A stretch of DNA of 64,000 nucleotides from Rosellinia necatrix. Lineage: Eukaryota > Ascomycota > Sordariomycetes > Xylariales > Xylariaceae. The DNA is taken from contig JAGYVD010000004.1 in assembly GCA_021209875.1 (NCBI GenBank), positions 1,488,001-1,552,000 on the forward strand, read 5' to 3'. A program made the position numbers and the translations under genes. The notes beneath the pieces are model-generated. The model searched no databases, was not told the origin of the DNA, and worked only from the letters and a program-made list of their open reading frames with translations. Shown in pieces: positions 1 through 11,260 of this stretch (positions are counted from its first letter, which is position 1; every line of letters starts with the position of its first letter).

Positions 1-1895
1 ATCATCTGTACAAAATGCACGAGGGTATGATTCAGGTACGGATGAAGACGCAGCGGACGAGCTCACGTGGGAAAAACTACCCGGGAAGAGAAATCCACAC
101 TGTATCATATCACATTTAGCCCCTGGCTCTGTGCATACTATGAAAATATCTTGGAAACCCCAGTATAATGGCGAAACGCTTGACATCCTGACCAGGAGCT
201 TAGCTCGGAATATAGATAATTGCGTGACTAGCTGCGATAGAGCGAACTCTACGGCACCACACCTTAGAGAGCGATGAACGGCACATCTACGAGAATATTA
301 CTTCCTTTTTTACCAAATTATGCGTTTGAATGGAATATCGGTTCTCAGGTCACACCACTTCGAGTCATATACCAACAAGGTGGCCGCTTACATAACACCT
401 AGCAACTAAGCGGCTTCTGACTCTCTCTAGTTACTGGATTTGGCTGTTGAAACCGCTCGAATGTTGGGAATAGACTGACATCGCCATCATATTAAACTTT
501 CGTATTTGTTATTTGGCCTGTAATGCCAATAGTAAAGACGAATCTCGAAAATACCCTCGTGACACCAAGCGCAGAGAAGAAAGACGGCTACGTGGATCAA
601 CATCTCGATTAACGTTCAAACCACCTAGGCTAGGTGTGTAGGTAGGTAGGTAGGCAGGTAGGTAGGTCAAATAATTTCATTGCACCTTGGTGGTGTACGT
701 TCACTAACACGGATAACGGCCCGATTATGATGCTATGTTGTCATCTGCTGCACCCGCCGCGCGTTAAGGCGAACAGCAAAACTTTACACGGGCCTGACAG
801 GAGGCTATTCCGGAGCTGCCCGGATCGCGGCAGCAATGATTTCGCCATCTACCTAGGTGGCCTGGGGTTTGGCTTTTCTTTACCGGCTTTTTTTTTTTTT
901 TTTTTTAATTTTTAAGTTAAAGCTGGCGCGGCCAAGAACACGAACCCGTTTAGTTTAGGCTTACGTTGCAGCGCTGCCGGTCCACGTGTCGTGTCCGACA
1001 GAAAAGTTTAAATCGTGCGAGGCATCCGGATCCCTTGTTGGCTAGGCCCGGTGAAGGTTTCATAATACGCAGCTTTAATCAGTAGGTGTTTAGGATAACT
1101 GCGAAGGTCACAGTGGGTGGTATAGGTCGATGCGCTAGATTCTTTCGTGTCAACCCTTCCTCGCTTTTCTTCGGATATGGGGTTCGTGGTATAACCAATG
1201 TCAGGCTATCGCACATTTGCTTTCTTTCCCTGAGTGTTAGCGGAAGTATCGATATCATAATATCTGAGCATAGCATGGGTATGAACTCTACCCGGTATAG
1301 GCATCCTCAAAACTCATTATTTATGTGTTCAAAACTAGTATGCTAGTTAGTTATATGTATAATTCAGGGGGTTAATAGTTTCTGATTGCGAAAAGAAAAA
1401 TAAATTTGCCCAAATTTGCCTGAATAGATACCCATGGATAGATATCACACTTATTCAACGAGATTGAATTACGACTCTGTATTAGATTGTGGAAACTCTG
1501 GTGTGTTATATTGTGTTGGAACAAAGGGCAATGCGTCACTCCAACTGTGGAAATCCCGAGTCGGAGTAATATGGCACTGAGTAGTAGGACATAGCCGTCT
1601 TTTCTTATGCATCATTATCGCTTGATATCCTATTTTTATTGTTTTGTCTCCTTCAGCATATTTTATTGCAACGTTAGAATGTGAAATACATGGGTGCGTA
1701 GGGGCATATTCCCCGTGCGCAACCTCGGGTTGCTATATTTCCGCGTAACGCCATGGCACATGGTTACAAACCCGTAGATCAAAACACCCAGATATTTATT
1801 ACGCATGACAACAGCTTACATAAACTCCATCCCCTTGCAGTTTTCTTCAATACGCAAGAGTTCTTGAGCGGCGTAGATATTTTAGAAATGGTCGC
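1..1895. other. Intergenic, 3' side of the glycosyltransferase
   Basis: No gene supported. The frames here are short and lack recognisable protein features or fungal codon bias. The stretch contains a (GTAG)n microsatellite near 637-666 and a poly(T) run near 888-907. Base composition is ordinary, with no sign of the extreme AT decay seen later. Confidence 0.6.
637..666. repeat. (GTAG)n microsatellite
   Basis: Tandem GTAG/GGTA units with one interruption (GGCA). Short AGGTA/TACCT motifs recur elsewhere in intergenic DNA of this window, for example near 11,260, 16,020 and 25,600. Confidence 0.85.
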
Positions 1896-3790
1896 TTAAG
1901 GGGCGTACCCGGAAGCAGCCAACTTCGCGATCTCCCGCGCGGTAATGTACTGGCCTGGTTCCCGCTGCGCAATATCGCCGAACCGCTTAGCCTCCTTCCG
2001 GATTGCGTCGCTGGACAGGACGGTAGCAAAGGCGTCGCGGAGACAGTCGGCTTCCCAGTAAGGGCTCGCGTCCGGGCACCCCCCAGACGCCGATGCCGAT
2101 GTCCTGGGCGAGGCGCGCGAAACTGTAGAGATCCAACCACTGCGGCAGTATAACCTGGGGAACTCCGGTCCTGTGCTATATATCAGTCATCTGGTTTCGG
2201 AATTTCCTGCCCCAAAGGTCTGCGGACAGGAGGATGGGGGGAGGGGGGAGGGGGGGCCTTCGGTGGTTATACTCACCCCAGCGCTTCAGAGTAGCACCCA
2301 GCGCCGCCATGATGCACCGAGGCGACGATGTGCCCCGTCTGCAGGAGGGAAACGGGCTGGGCCTCCAGCCACGGCTCGACGCGGAGCCGGCCGGCCTCGA
2401 TGAAGGGCCGCAGGGCCCGCAGGGGCTCGGGCTCGGGCTCGGGCTCGGGGCTTCTCGCCGCCGCCGGCGGACGACGGCGGCGCGGGGACGAACTTCCACA
2501 GGACCTGCAAGCCGGGGCGCGCGCGGAGGGTGTCGGCGAGGGCGCGGGCCATGGCGGCGGCGTGGGCGTCGGTCCAGACGAAGAGGCTGCCGAGGTTGAC
2601 GAGCAGCGTCGGGCCGCGCGCGAGCCAGGCGGCCAGCGCGGGCGCCTGCTCGGCCGCGGGCGCCGGCGACAGCAGGATCGGCCCCGTCAGCGTCACGTTG
2701 CGCGGCACCACGGCGAGCGGCACCGACGCCCCCGGCAGCGCCTGCGTGAACCACGGCACGTCGCGCCCGCGCAGGCTGAACCAGTTCACGGGGCCCGCCG
2801 CCGCCGCGACGACGCCGCGCGCCGCCAGGTGCCGCCGCGTCGGCGCGAAGTGCGCCATGCGCAGCATCGCGTAGAAGTACCGTGCGTTGGCGTACACGTT
2901 CTCCAGGAGCCGCGACCAGGGGACCGGGAACGGGATCCCGGTGCCCATGCTGTGCGGAGACGGTGGGTGTGAGCTTGGTGTGGCTTTCGTACGGCCCCAG
3001 AGAGGGGAGAGAGAGAGAGAGAAGGAGGGATACGTACATTGGATATTTCCATAGCCAGGTACCGTAGGGCTGCTCTAGCGGGAAGACCTCGATCGGGGTT
3101 AAGGGGGAGATGAAGGCGTGCAGCCGGCTGCTGTTGCGCACTGCGTCGAGGGCCGGCCGCATGAAGGCGTCTAACACTACGATCGAGGGGTCTACCTCGG
3201 CGATGATTTCTATAGTGTATTAGTCGCACGGAAATCACAGGTTTGGGATGTTCGGTATAGAATATAACGAAAAGTCGAGCAAACTGATATTCTCTTTTAC
3301 CTTGGAACCTCTCGTAGAGAATCATGTGATCCTCCCCCGACCACAGCGACGTGAAGAGGGGCATCAGCTGCAGCACGGTGTCGACCCCGGCGAGGCCGGG
3401 CGGGTGGATAACGTTGACCGGCGTGCTGCCGGCCCGGGCCATGATGCTCAGGAAAGACAGGTCGGGGACGACTTCGTGAAAGACGATGTTGCCGGCGGCC
3501 GGCTGCTTCTGCCGGGCTTGCTCGGACACGCGGTCGAGCTTGCGCGCGAGCTGCGGGAACGACGCGTAGTGCACCTCGACACCCGGGTGGCGCTCCAGCA
3601 GCGTGTAGGCCGTCGCGACGAACACGTTGGACAGCCCGTGCTCCGTGTTCGTCAGGAACAGGACCGTGTTGTTCCGGCCCTGCCGGATCTCCGCGATCGG
3701 CGGCGCCGATGTCAGCGTGGTCCACCAGCTCGAGAGGAGCGCCAGCCCCGCGATCAACGCCGCGCCGGCAAGGAAGAGACCTCTGAACAT
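1896..3790 (-). CDS. GT1 UDP-glycosyltransferase (four exons, two apparent frameshifts)
   Basis: Family 1 glycosyltransferase of the fungal UGT type, which transfers a sugar from a UDP-sugar to a small acceptor. The start ATG at 3790 opens a hydrophobic N-terminus (MFRGLFLAGAALIAGLALL), a signal peptide or membrane anchor. Exons are 3790-3301, 3209-3038, 2949-2277 and 2170-1896. The three introns (91, 88 and 106 nt) have GT/AG ends, the first with a GACTAAT branch site. The C-terminal donor-binding motif VHHGGAGCYSEALG spans intron 3 and continues TGVPQVILPQW. About 535 residues, normal for the family. Two one-base excesses break the frame: one in the GGGCTC repeat at 2421-2450, one in a C6 run at 2079-2084. 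Removing one base at each gives a single open frame ending at TAA 1896. The substrate cannot be inferred. It is either a pseudogene or an intact gene with sequencing errors. Confidence 0.85.
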
Positions 3791-6186
3791 GACAGCTTGA
3801 GGTGGCGATCTCTCTGACTGTTTTTGTGTTCCGTCTCGGATGGAAGGATTATCGGAAGATACTATGGGTTAATATGAGGTGAGAAAAAAATATACACTAT
3901 ATAGTGAATTGCTTACAGGGGGAATACCCCAACCATGTTGTTCTTATTCGTCTTGATCTGTATCTGTCCGCATGCTCCCCCAGAGACTGATGCTTGGCAA
4001 AGCGGAACGTCCAAGGGTCCTGGATAGAACCTTTCCCTATTCTGTTCGTATGTGGTATCATGACGCATCATAATCGCATCTGGGACTTCTGACTGCAACA
4101 TCAGACCATTATCGTCATAGGGGACCTGATTGGATCGGTGATTAGCCCCTAAATCGAAATATGTTCTCATGAGGGACATTTTCGACGACACGATGAAGGC
4201 ACATTGAAAAAAAGGGGGCTTCATTTCTGGCTGCTCTGTCACCAACAGACGAAAATACATCTATTGCAAGTCGTTGATGTCTCACGAGTACTTTGCATGT
4301 CCTTCGACAGCATCATAAGAGGCCCCTTTAGAGTGCTTCATTGTCTGCCGGTATTTTTCTTCGGCCGCCAATATGTTTCCTCTTACTCCAACCCAACAAT
4401 ACCTACAGAAGCAGGTAGCAAGAACGCTGCCTTGCAGTATCTTACTTCCTAGCTGTCGTGTCCTGTGACATTGAAAAAGATGCAAGAATCTGACATGCAA
4501 ACAGGGAATACATGCTTGTGCAAGTGACACCAATCACCTCCCCAAACGCCATCATTCATATCTTGAGGCTATGTGCGGTTAGATAGTAATGTCCCTTTCA
4601 TAGAGCTGCGGCATACCTTTCGTCGTTGGTTTGAGATCTCTATCTCTTTCAATGACAAGCCCATTTGTAGTATACAGGCTCCTAATAAATAATGGCAATC
4701 TGCCGGCCCTACGACAGAGATGATATAGAATTGTGTTCGTATCTCAGGTCCTCTTGAAATCATAACCGACTGTCATAGTCAGAACTCATTACCAGGTGAT
4801 ATAGAAATAACGTTGATTATAAAATAAGAATTAAGGGTGTAGTTATTTATAAAATATATGGGAGCTATTCCGGCTTGTCGATAGGTTAATAATATACACG
4901 GGCTCTATTCGCAATATTGAAAGTTCCTGTATCTTGATGTATTTATCCTTTTATGGTCACTGCTAATATATAAGTTATCTCTGATCAACCGGCTTCACTT
5001 CGGGCTGTATAAAGAATTCTTGGCATGTTTTTGAGTGGCAAAAATTGTTGAATTCAACGCGAAGTCAGGTTGTTCACTCGACTCGCTAGTATCCAAATGA
5101 AGGCTAATGTGCGATATAAGCAGCCTCACTCTCACGAGGCCCCTACTCAATAAGGCTAAGATAAAATTGAAATTTAAGCAACCAGGCATGGAATTTTTTG
5201 GACATATTTTTAGAACAGTGGGTAACTGAAATCTAAGCTTTTTATGTGTTTTCAACTGGGAAGAGGGGTTTAGATAAGACATGGAGAATACTAGGTTCCG
5301 GTACAGCAGGGATGCAGGCAGAGACAAGTGAATACTGAGTAAGGTCGATATAAAAAGGTCCGCAACCGGAGATGTGGGGGCCTGAAAACTAGGTCACCAA
5401 TACTGCTTACGGCCGTTAGGACTGGGACGGCATCATCATCAACCCTCATACGATAGGCTCTATGAAACAGAGTTGAGGCAACGCGGAGTAAGATGAATTA
5501 AGAGCATCAATAGGTGTTTATATACGTATTTATTTGGCACAACGGGGTTAAAAATAACGCAAATTATTTATTATATTTAAGAATAATGTATAAAATAGCC
5601 ATTGTTCAAACCAGCTAGTAACTGAAATAATATGTGCTGCATAGATGATCTCGACATTGTGCCATCGAGTACACAATACCTGTCTGCAATGTATTGTGGA
5701 GGAATTGGCATTATTAATTACTATGTTTGACCTAGAGCACGTAGATGCCGTTTAGTCACGTTGAGTGGCTGTTAGCTGAGGTGCTATCACATCATCAATG
5801 GCAAGGATACGCACGCGAGACAAGAACCGTTTATGGTATTGGATTGTCTTATAGTGAGTGTTATATTTGGGCAAGTATTATGCATTCCCTTCCAACACTT
5901 GAGCGAACCTTTACGCAGCCCCTCGCATCGACCCATATGACACAAATCGACAGTTATCACGAGTGAGACATTTCTATTATAGAAAGAGCTATACCGAGAT
6001 CTTGCCTCAGATCAATGTCATTGAGAACTACGGTTGGTTATCCAGCCGCGTCGATGCGTTGCGCTGCGCTTTAATATCATAATCCTTGGGGTTTCAGGTC
6101 GGTTGCCTGCACTGGTCGTGACGAGGCATATTCAGGTATATAACGCTACTACCTTCACCGAAAATGCCTACTAATGGCTTTTTTTT
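3791..6186. other. Intergenic, mostly featureless
   Basis: Promoter side of the glycosyltransferase, then about 2 kb without a convincing gene. Part of it (4,790-5,000 and 5,510-5,640) is AT-rich but not RIP-saturated. One unassigned minus-strand frame is listed separately. Confidence 0.5.
3913..4260 (-). CDS. Hypothetical ORF, 115 aa, doubtful
   Basis: ATG-initiated open frame. The segment DAIMMRHDTTYEQNRERFYP looks protein-like, but I recognise no family. There is no signal peptide or membrane segment. Plausible splice donors upstream (GTGAGA near 4285) could make this the last exon of a longer gene, but I could not build a frame-consistent model. It may equally be chance. Confidence 0.2.
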   Translation of the reverse strand: MYFRLLVTEQPEMKPPFFQCAFIVSSKMSLMRTYFDLGANHRSNQVPYDDNGLMLQSEVPDAIMMRHDTTYEQNRERFYPGPLDVPLCQASVSGGACGQIQIKTNKNNMVGVFPL

Positions 6187-6492
6187 ATGAGAATCAACAC
6201 ATACCACTCCATGCCGTCGCGACTTAGTACCAAATATATTTCCACATTAATCTGTATCCGGGGGTTCAGAAGATACAGGAATAAGATGCCTCGGGAAGAG
6301 AAAGACAACAGTCAGGACACGAAAGCGCAGATAGGGCCTCGGGGAAAAGCTCTAGCAAGCGTGCTTATTTCGGGCGAAAGCGCCAGAAAAAGGAGATCGA
6401 AGAATCAAAAGAAGATGGAGGAGCTGAAAGCTCAGGGAGAGGAGCAGATAATTAAAGAAGAAGAGGAAGACGACTTGAAGGAGGACAAGTAA
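6187..6492 (+). CDS. Small charged hypothetical protein
   Basis: ATG at 6187, with an alternative ATG at 6286 giving about 68 residues starting MPREEKDNSQ. The product is Lys/Glu-rich and hydrophilic. It has a basic patch (ARKRRSKNQKK) followed by a helical, coiled-coil-like acidic tail (EELKAQGEEQ, EEEEDDLKEDK). Such a tail could be the C-terminus of a longer or decayed gene, including a transposase, but nothing upstream supports that. No family recognised. Confidence 0.35.
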   Translation: MRINTYHSMPSRLSTKYISTLICIRGFRRYRNKMPREEKDNSQDTKAQIGPRGKALASVLISGESARKRRSKNQKKMEELKAQGEEQIIKEEEEDDLKEDK

Positions 6493-7854
6493 TGGGGTAT
6501 TGGTGACCTTGCCTCAGTTGCTATGATTCAAGATCGGTACATAAAAGAACCAAGACCAACAGAATCAGTCAGTTATCCCTACCCGACATCATTCATAATC
6601 GAGGTTCTCTCGCGATGTTTGAGGACGCCCTGGGCCGAATAGCCCGCGAAGCACGACAGCATCGGCCCGCCTGTTTGTGAACTTCCTCCGAAGCACATCC
6701 TCCGAGTCTCTACTCCGGTACCCCGACACGGCTGGCCCTGATATCAGAGATGTAAGGAACCCCCACGACAGGAGAACATTTCCTAGGAAAAGACGAATAG
6801 CATTTACAAATGGCAGCAAATACCGAAACCAACCTTCTTTGCGAACTCAACTCGCATCCCGTGTATCATTTTGAACGAGGTGATATTCTAACTTTCCCTG
6901 ATGAGAATCTGTGTTGTCTCTTAGTTGTTTTTGAAAACACCCCTTCCTGTCCCCGCCAATAGAGCGGCCGGTTAACTGGTTCGACAAGCTGAGTACCTCA
7001 GTTGAAGGCAATATATCTACTTGACCTGGAATAGGAGTGTAGGACATTTAAAACTCGTTAGCGGTTCACCGTAGCTAAAAGGAAATAAGTATAAATAGCC
7101 ATCTTATGAGATTGGGTGAGTCTAGGGAAGAGGCATTGGTATTAGTGGGATCCGTTTATGTGCATAGCTTCTGAGATGGGCGAGATAAACAGACATGACA
7201 TGAATGCGATATGAGATGTGTATATATGTAGCATATAGATCTGTAAATATATGGCCGGGGGGGGTATTAAATCGACTCATGAAATGTCGTTCTTATTAAA
7301 TCCAAATATCCCTTGAATGACGGGGGAGATCTATTATGATCCAGTTCGTAGATATAGCGCCTCAGCGATATGCTGTGGGCTATAGATATAGCGGAACATA
7401 AACTTGTCTAGGCACCTAACCAATCGTCAGCGACCAGGGACACCTGTCTCACTAACAACGCCAAAGCTCAATCGCCCACCACTCTCAATGACCAACCATA
7501 CCCCCTTGCATTGAGGTATCGGTATTTACTTATTTCACTTCGCGGGCATTGTTAAATTCTTACTACACACTAGGCTTATTTGTTTACCGATACGGGAAGG
7601 GTATTGAATAAAACGCGAATGACCTAACTAGCCAATTGCTAAATTAGCTATATTGGGATGAGTTGACGATGGGCACGCTGGTATTCAGCCTCCCTCAACA
7701 GTGATGTGATTCTGTGCCCTTGTGACGCTTCACAGCCCTAGCTGCAGCACTGTCTCATATGTCGATACCCCCCCAAGCATGCACTAATACTGTTTCGCGC
7801 TCTGTTCCGAACAGCTGATGGAGTTGGTACATTTAGATTGCCAGGTAACTGGCA
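6493..7854. other. Intergenic with possible gene scraps
   Basis: On the plus strand 6615-6680 shows fungal-like C/G-ending codons after an ATG (MFEDALGRIAREARQHRPA) but soon stops. Another short ATG frame of 50 codons lies at 6810-6962 (starting MAANTETNLL). They may be remnants of one small decayed gene; I could not join them. The remainder (6,963-7,854) shows nothing. Confidence 0.3.
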
Positions 7855-8836
7855 TCATGAGCCGGAAGGTGAGCGAAGTATAGTACCCTTTCTCCGGCGC
7901 TTTCGCAGCTCTCGCCTCTCCTCTGGCACCTTTCCCTTAGAACGTAGTTGATGCCTTGATGTGGGCAAGACTTGCAGCCGGGTCTGTATGCTCTCTACTC
8001 TGATCATATAATCGAAATCCTCCGCGTCCGCGCTCCTTATTTTCCTCCCACTCTCGGGGTCTGCATCGTCCAGGTATCGTAAGATCTCGTGAGGTTCCGT
8101 CCAAGAGGTGCTGAAATCCACAAGTCGGTGTCCGATAAAATTGTCGGATCCGATGTGCATGTTGTATATCTTGAGAGAATGGTTCATTAACCGGATGCCT
8201 GCCCAGGCTTGGCGAATATTCCCCTTGTTGATCTCCCGGGGACCATCGTCGAAATGCTTCACGATAGCTCGTATTCTCGTGTCCCCGCCCAGTGCTTTTC
8301 GTAGCTTGGGATCCAGGACGTTGGTCTCTAGATCATGGCCTAGTTTATTGAATTCGTCGGCATCATTGTCCCGGAGTAACAAGTACCCGTAACATCTCAC
8401 CGCGGCGTGTAACCGGGCACGACGCGACCTGGAATTCTTTACCACCCGGCCGTCTCGGATTCTTCCATACGCTCGGCATTCGGCATAAAATGGGTCTGTA
8501 TATTTCAAGGCCTCCTTCAATGGAAGATCTTCCAACGGCGAATTCGGGTAAAGAGGGTCGCTTCTGGGATCGGTGAACTTGAACTAGGACAGCCGTGTCA
8601 GGAGACAATGCCTAATGTCATGCTGATGAGCTCTTGCGTACTATTTTGAGAGCATAATCATGCGACGCGATCGTCACTCGGTAGACAAAAGCCTGGCCGC
8701 CCTTACGATCTCCATCGAGCCTCTCTTTCCATTCTATCGGCGAAGCCGAGTGTTCGAATTCGTCCAAGCTTGGGCCGTCTCCCGGCGGCAGGGGCCCGTT
8801 GGCCTTCCGGGCCTCTTTGGCTTTGCGCTTAGGCAT
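7855..8836 (-). CDS. FTA2-like protein (Sim4-complex FTA2 family)
   Basis: Two exons, 8836-8642 and 8583-7855, joined across a 58-nt GT-AG intron that restores the frame ..YALKI|FKFTDPRSD. Product about 307 aa. The core YTDPFYAECRAYGRI followed by a conserved CYGYLLL region and a later VDFSTSWTEPHEI block matches the fungal family named for the kinetochore Sim4-complex subunit FTA2. In filamentous ascomycetes this family has many lineage-specific members, so a kinetochore role must not be assumed. The N-terminus is Lys-rich (MPKRKAKEARK), the C-terminus Arg/Lys-rich. I chose the ATG at 8836: the frame stays open upstream to 8977 with an attractive Arg-rich sequence, but no ATG lies there. Confidence 0.8.
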
Positions 8837-10016
8837 GTATACTAAACGATAGGAAATAGGTAATGGTATGATCTGGGGGGCAATACGTCTTGGTGGTATT
8901 GCCGAAGTGGATAGGCTGCGCAACAGGGAAGGACGAACTCGGAGCCGGGGTAAACGCGCAGTGGCTCGCAGGGACAATAACTGAAAGCGCGGGGAGCCCG
9001 CGATGAGATGCGTAGCCTCCCGGTGTGGCCAGGTCGGTACATAGGAGAATTAACAAGAAGGTGCTCGAGCCAATCATCTATTCAGGGACGAGCTACTTTA
9101 ATGCGGAAGCGGCAAGATGGGACACAGCAGCTACCTATAATCAAGGTACCTTGAGAAGAATTGGTTGCTTCCCATTATCTAATAGTACCTTTGTGGTGAA
9201 CGATGCGGATTTATCACCCACAACTACTACTTCCGGCGAGGCAGGCTAAAAATGTCTTAGGGCTTGCTGAGACATCCCGATGGATTTCTCTATTGAGGAT
9301 TCCGGGCGTTTAAAGGCGCATGGCGGGAGAAGAAAAACAAACAAAAATCGTGTCGTGGTGACACATGTATGACACCCACGTGTTCCCCTACCCTGGCTGC
9401 CATGTAGTACATGTAGAGTGAATAACAGCCGATTGTGACCACTCGGCAGGATCATTGAACAACAGCGTACATAGTTAATTATGGCCCTTGGCGCTGGCCC
9501 TCCCTTGCGACCTGAAGCTGAGTTGATGACACGCGATGTCTCACCCACTATTCCCTCATCCTTCTTTGTGCCACCCACGTTAAGAAAGCTTATCACGCCA
9601 CTGCTAGATAAAAAGAATAAAAAGGCGCCATTTAGCTCGGAACCTAGTCAGGTACCTGGTGAGCTAATGGCTTAGTATGTCTAGCCAGTCAGTCTGTGTT
9701 TCCGAGTGACACCTTATCGAGCCACGCAAAGGTTTTTCGGTTCGAGTTTTCGTCATTTTTGTCTATTGAAGAATCCCACTTATTGTCTAATTCATGCCTC
9801 TTAACTCAGTATATACGTCTATAAGTTCGGTTGCCATTGCGGCTGAGGAACATACAAGCGACCATTGGGCCGTATTCAGCGAGTTATAACATTCCATAGC
9901 CCTCATGGTAGCGTGATGAAGGTCATTCTTCTCAGCATATACTTGCTACCACTTCCTTGATGACAAAGATAGGACGACTAGAGAGAGAGAGAGTGGAAGG
10001 GAATCTTGCAATCTAC
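8837..10016. other. Intergenic
   Basis: Upstream region of the FTA2-like gene plus unassigned DNA. A 116-codon minus frame (9246-9596) has no recognisable features or codon bias and I do not call it. A short GA repeat lies near 9,983. Confidence 0.5.
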
Positions 10017-10805
10017 TTAAAAGTCGTCATACAGTGACTTAGTCTGAACGTCTGTCAGATCTACCTGGGGCCCGATAGTAGTCTGTGGTATCGTGACGAG
10101 AACCTGCTTGTAGAGGACTATATCTTTTGGAGAAAGGCGAGGTGAATCCCAGGAGTCCAATTTCTTAATCAATTCGGCTTTGGCCCAACCCCAACTGGAT
10201 AACCAGCCGTGAACTTTGCTGGTGTAGAGCGGATCGAATCGATTCACGGCAAATGGGCGGAGGTCATCGAACTGGAAGGGCGGCACATCGCTGGCCTCTA
10301 ACGGAGAATGTAGCAAACAGTAGACCTTCTCCATCGCTGCCCTGTTGTTGAAGACGAAGACGAAAAGGGCTCCCGGAAGACCAAATCGCATCATATTACT
10401 CGCCGGGGCGTCATGTGGGCGCGTTAAGTCATGAACGTTTACGGAGATCATGAGGTTGGCGATCTTGTTGGTCTAACCTTAGGCCTGGAGTTTCCCCCAT
10501 TGATAACCGGAATTCGCTTTCCCTCGGTAACTGGAGATGTATACGATATCACTTGGGTGGAAGGCGAAGAGGCGCACCGACGAGTCCCATATGAGAGTGA
10601 AATACTTGAGCGTGTTCAGGCAAGCACCTTTGGACGCGTGATCGACCAGAAGCAGCGGGCAGACCTATTCTCGAAGTATTCCGTCGATCGTGCAGGCGAG
10701 ACTGCGGCCGCGCTCGTAATTCTTGTTGCTCAAGTCGATCCGGATGATGCGTGGAATGCTCATGAATGCCTCTAAGATCAGTGTACGGATTTCAATAGGT
10801 AACTA
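10017..10805 (-). pseudogene. 2EXR-domain protein, decayed
   Basis: One minus-strand frame runs from 10,802 to the stop at 10,017 with strong C/G-ending codon bias. It begins LPIEIRTLILEAFMSIPRII, matching the 2EXR signature (LPxEIRxxIWExx..PR), then LLLVDHASKGACLNTLKYFT and VRLFAFHPSDIVYI, matching the second conserved block (P.LL.V...SR...L). In-frame stops sit at 10805-10803 (TAG), 10667-10665 (TAG), 10481-10479 (TAA) and 10475-10473 (TAG); all could come from Gln or Trp codons by C-to-T or G-to-A change. A 72-nt GT..AG intron (10544-10473) would remove the last two, but the stop at 10665 remains. A plus-strand frame at 10431-10775 is its codon-aligned antisense shadow. No activity is known for the family. 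Confidence 0.65.
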
Positions 10806-10810
10806 ACTGA

Positions 10811-11260
10811 TTGTAGTTACTGAAATTAGTTGCTAGAGACATAGCGATTTAAGCATTTCTTGTAAGTATAGATGAAGCTGGGAACCATATTATGATCTAC
10901 AAGACTGTCTGGCTATGTTGTTCTGTATTGTTGCGGTAAAAAAGGAAAAAGCCTGCGAAAACTGGAGCAAGAAGGTCTCAGTGAAGGTACAATTACTAAA
11001 ATAAGTAGCGATGACGTGAGAGAGAGGAAGAAGGTCGGATCAGGTGAGGAGGGACTGACCTCTACGGTGAAATTTGGTAAAGTTGGCAAGCTCGACCCCG
11101 ACTAAAGAAAGAATCATAGCAACCGCGCGCGGACGGTCTAGTCTTAGGGGAAGGCGGGGCAGTTCCCAATGCGCTTTCCACGCATCCGACGAGCTTCCAT
11201 ATGCGGTGTCACTATCGAAGAGAAAGAGGCGCCTGCATTTCTCTACACATGCATGTCTGC
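10811..11260. other. Intergenic
   Basis: Between the 2EXR pseudogene and the 3' end of the fucosidase. No gene or repeat beyond an AGGTACC-type motif near 11,268. Confidence 0.5.

Noticed and set aside
2380..2470. A short 43-nt intron in place of the first frameshift of the glycosyltransferase
   Set aside because: GT..AG ends exist and the length fits the phase, but it is very GC-rich, has no branch site and is shorter than the other introns here.
8837..8977. N-terminal extension of the FTA2-like protein resembling a mitochondrial presequence
   Set aside because: No ATG in frame; the upstream initiator would be TTG.
10431..10775. 114-codon plus-strand open frame
   Set aside because: Codon-aligned antisense of the 2EXR pseudogene; the minus strand has the C/G-ending codon bias and the family motifs.
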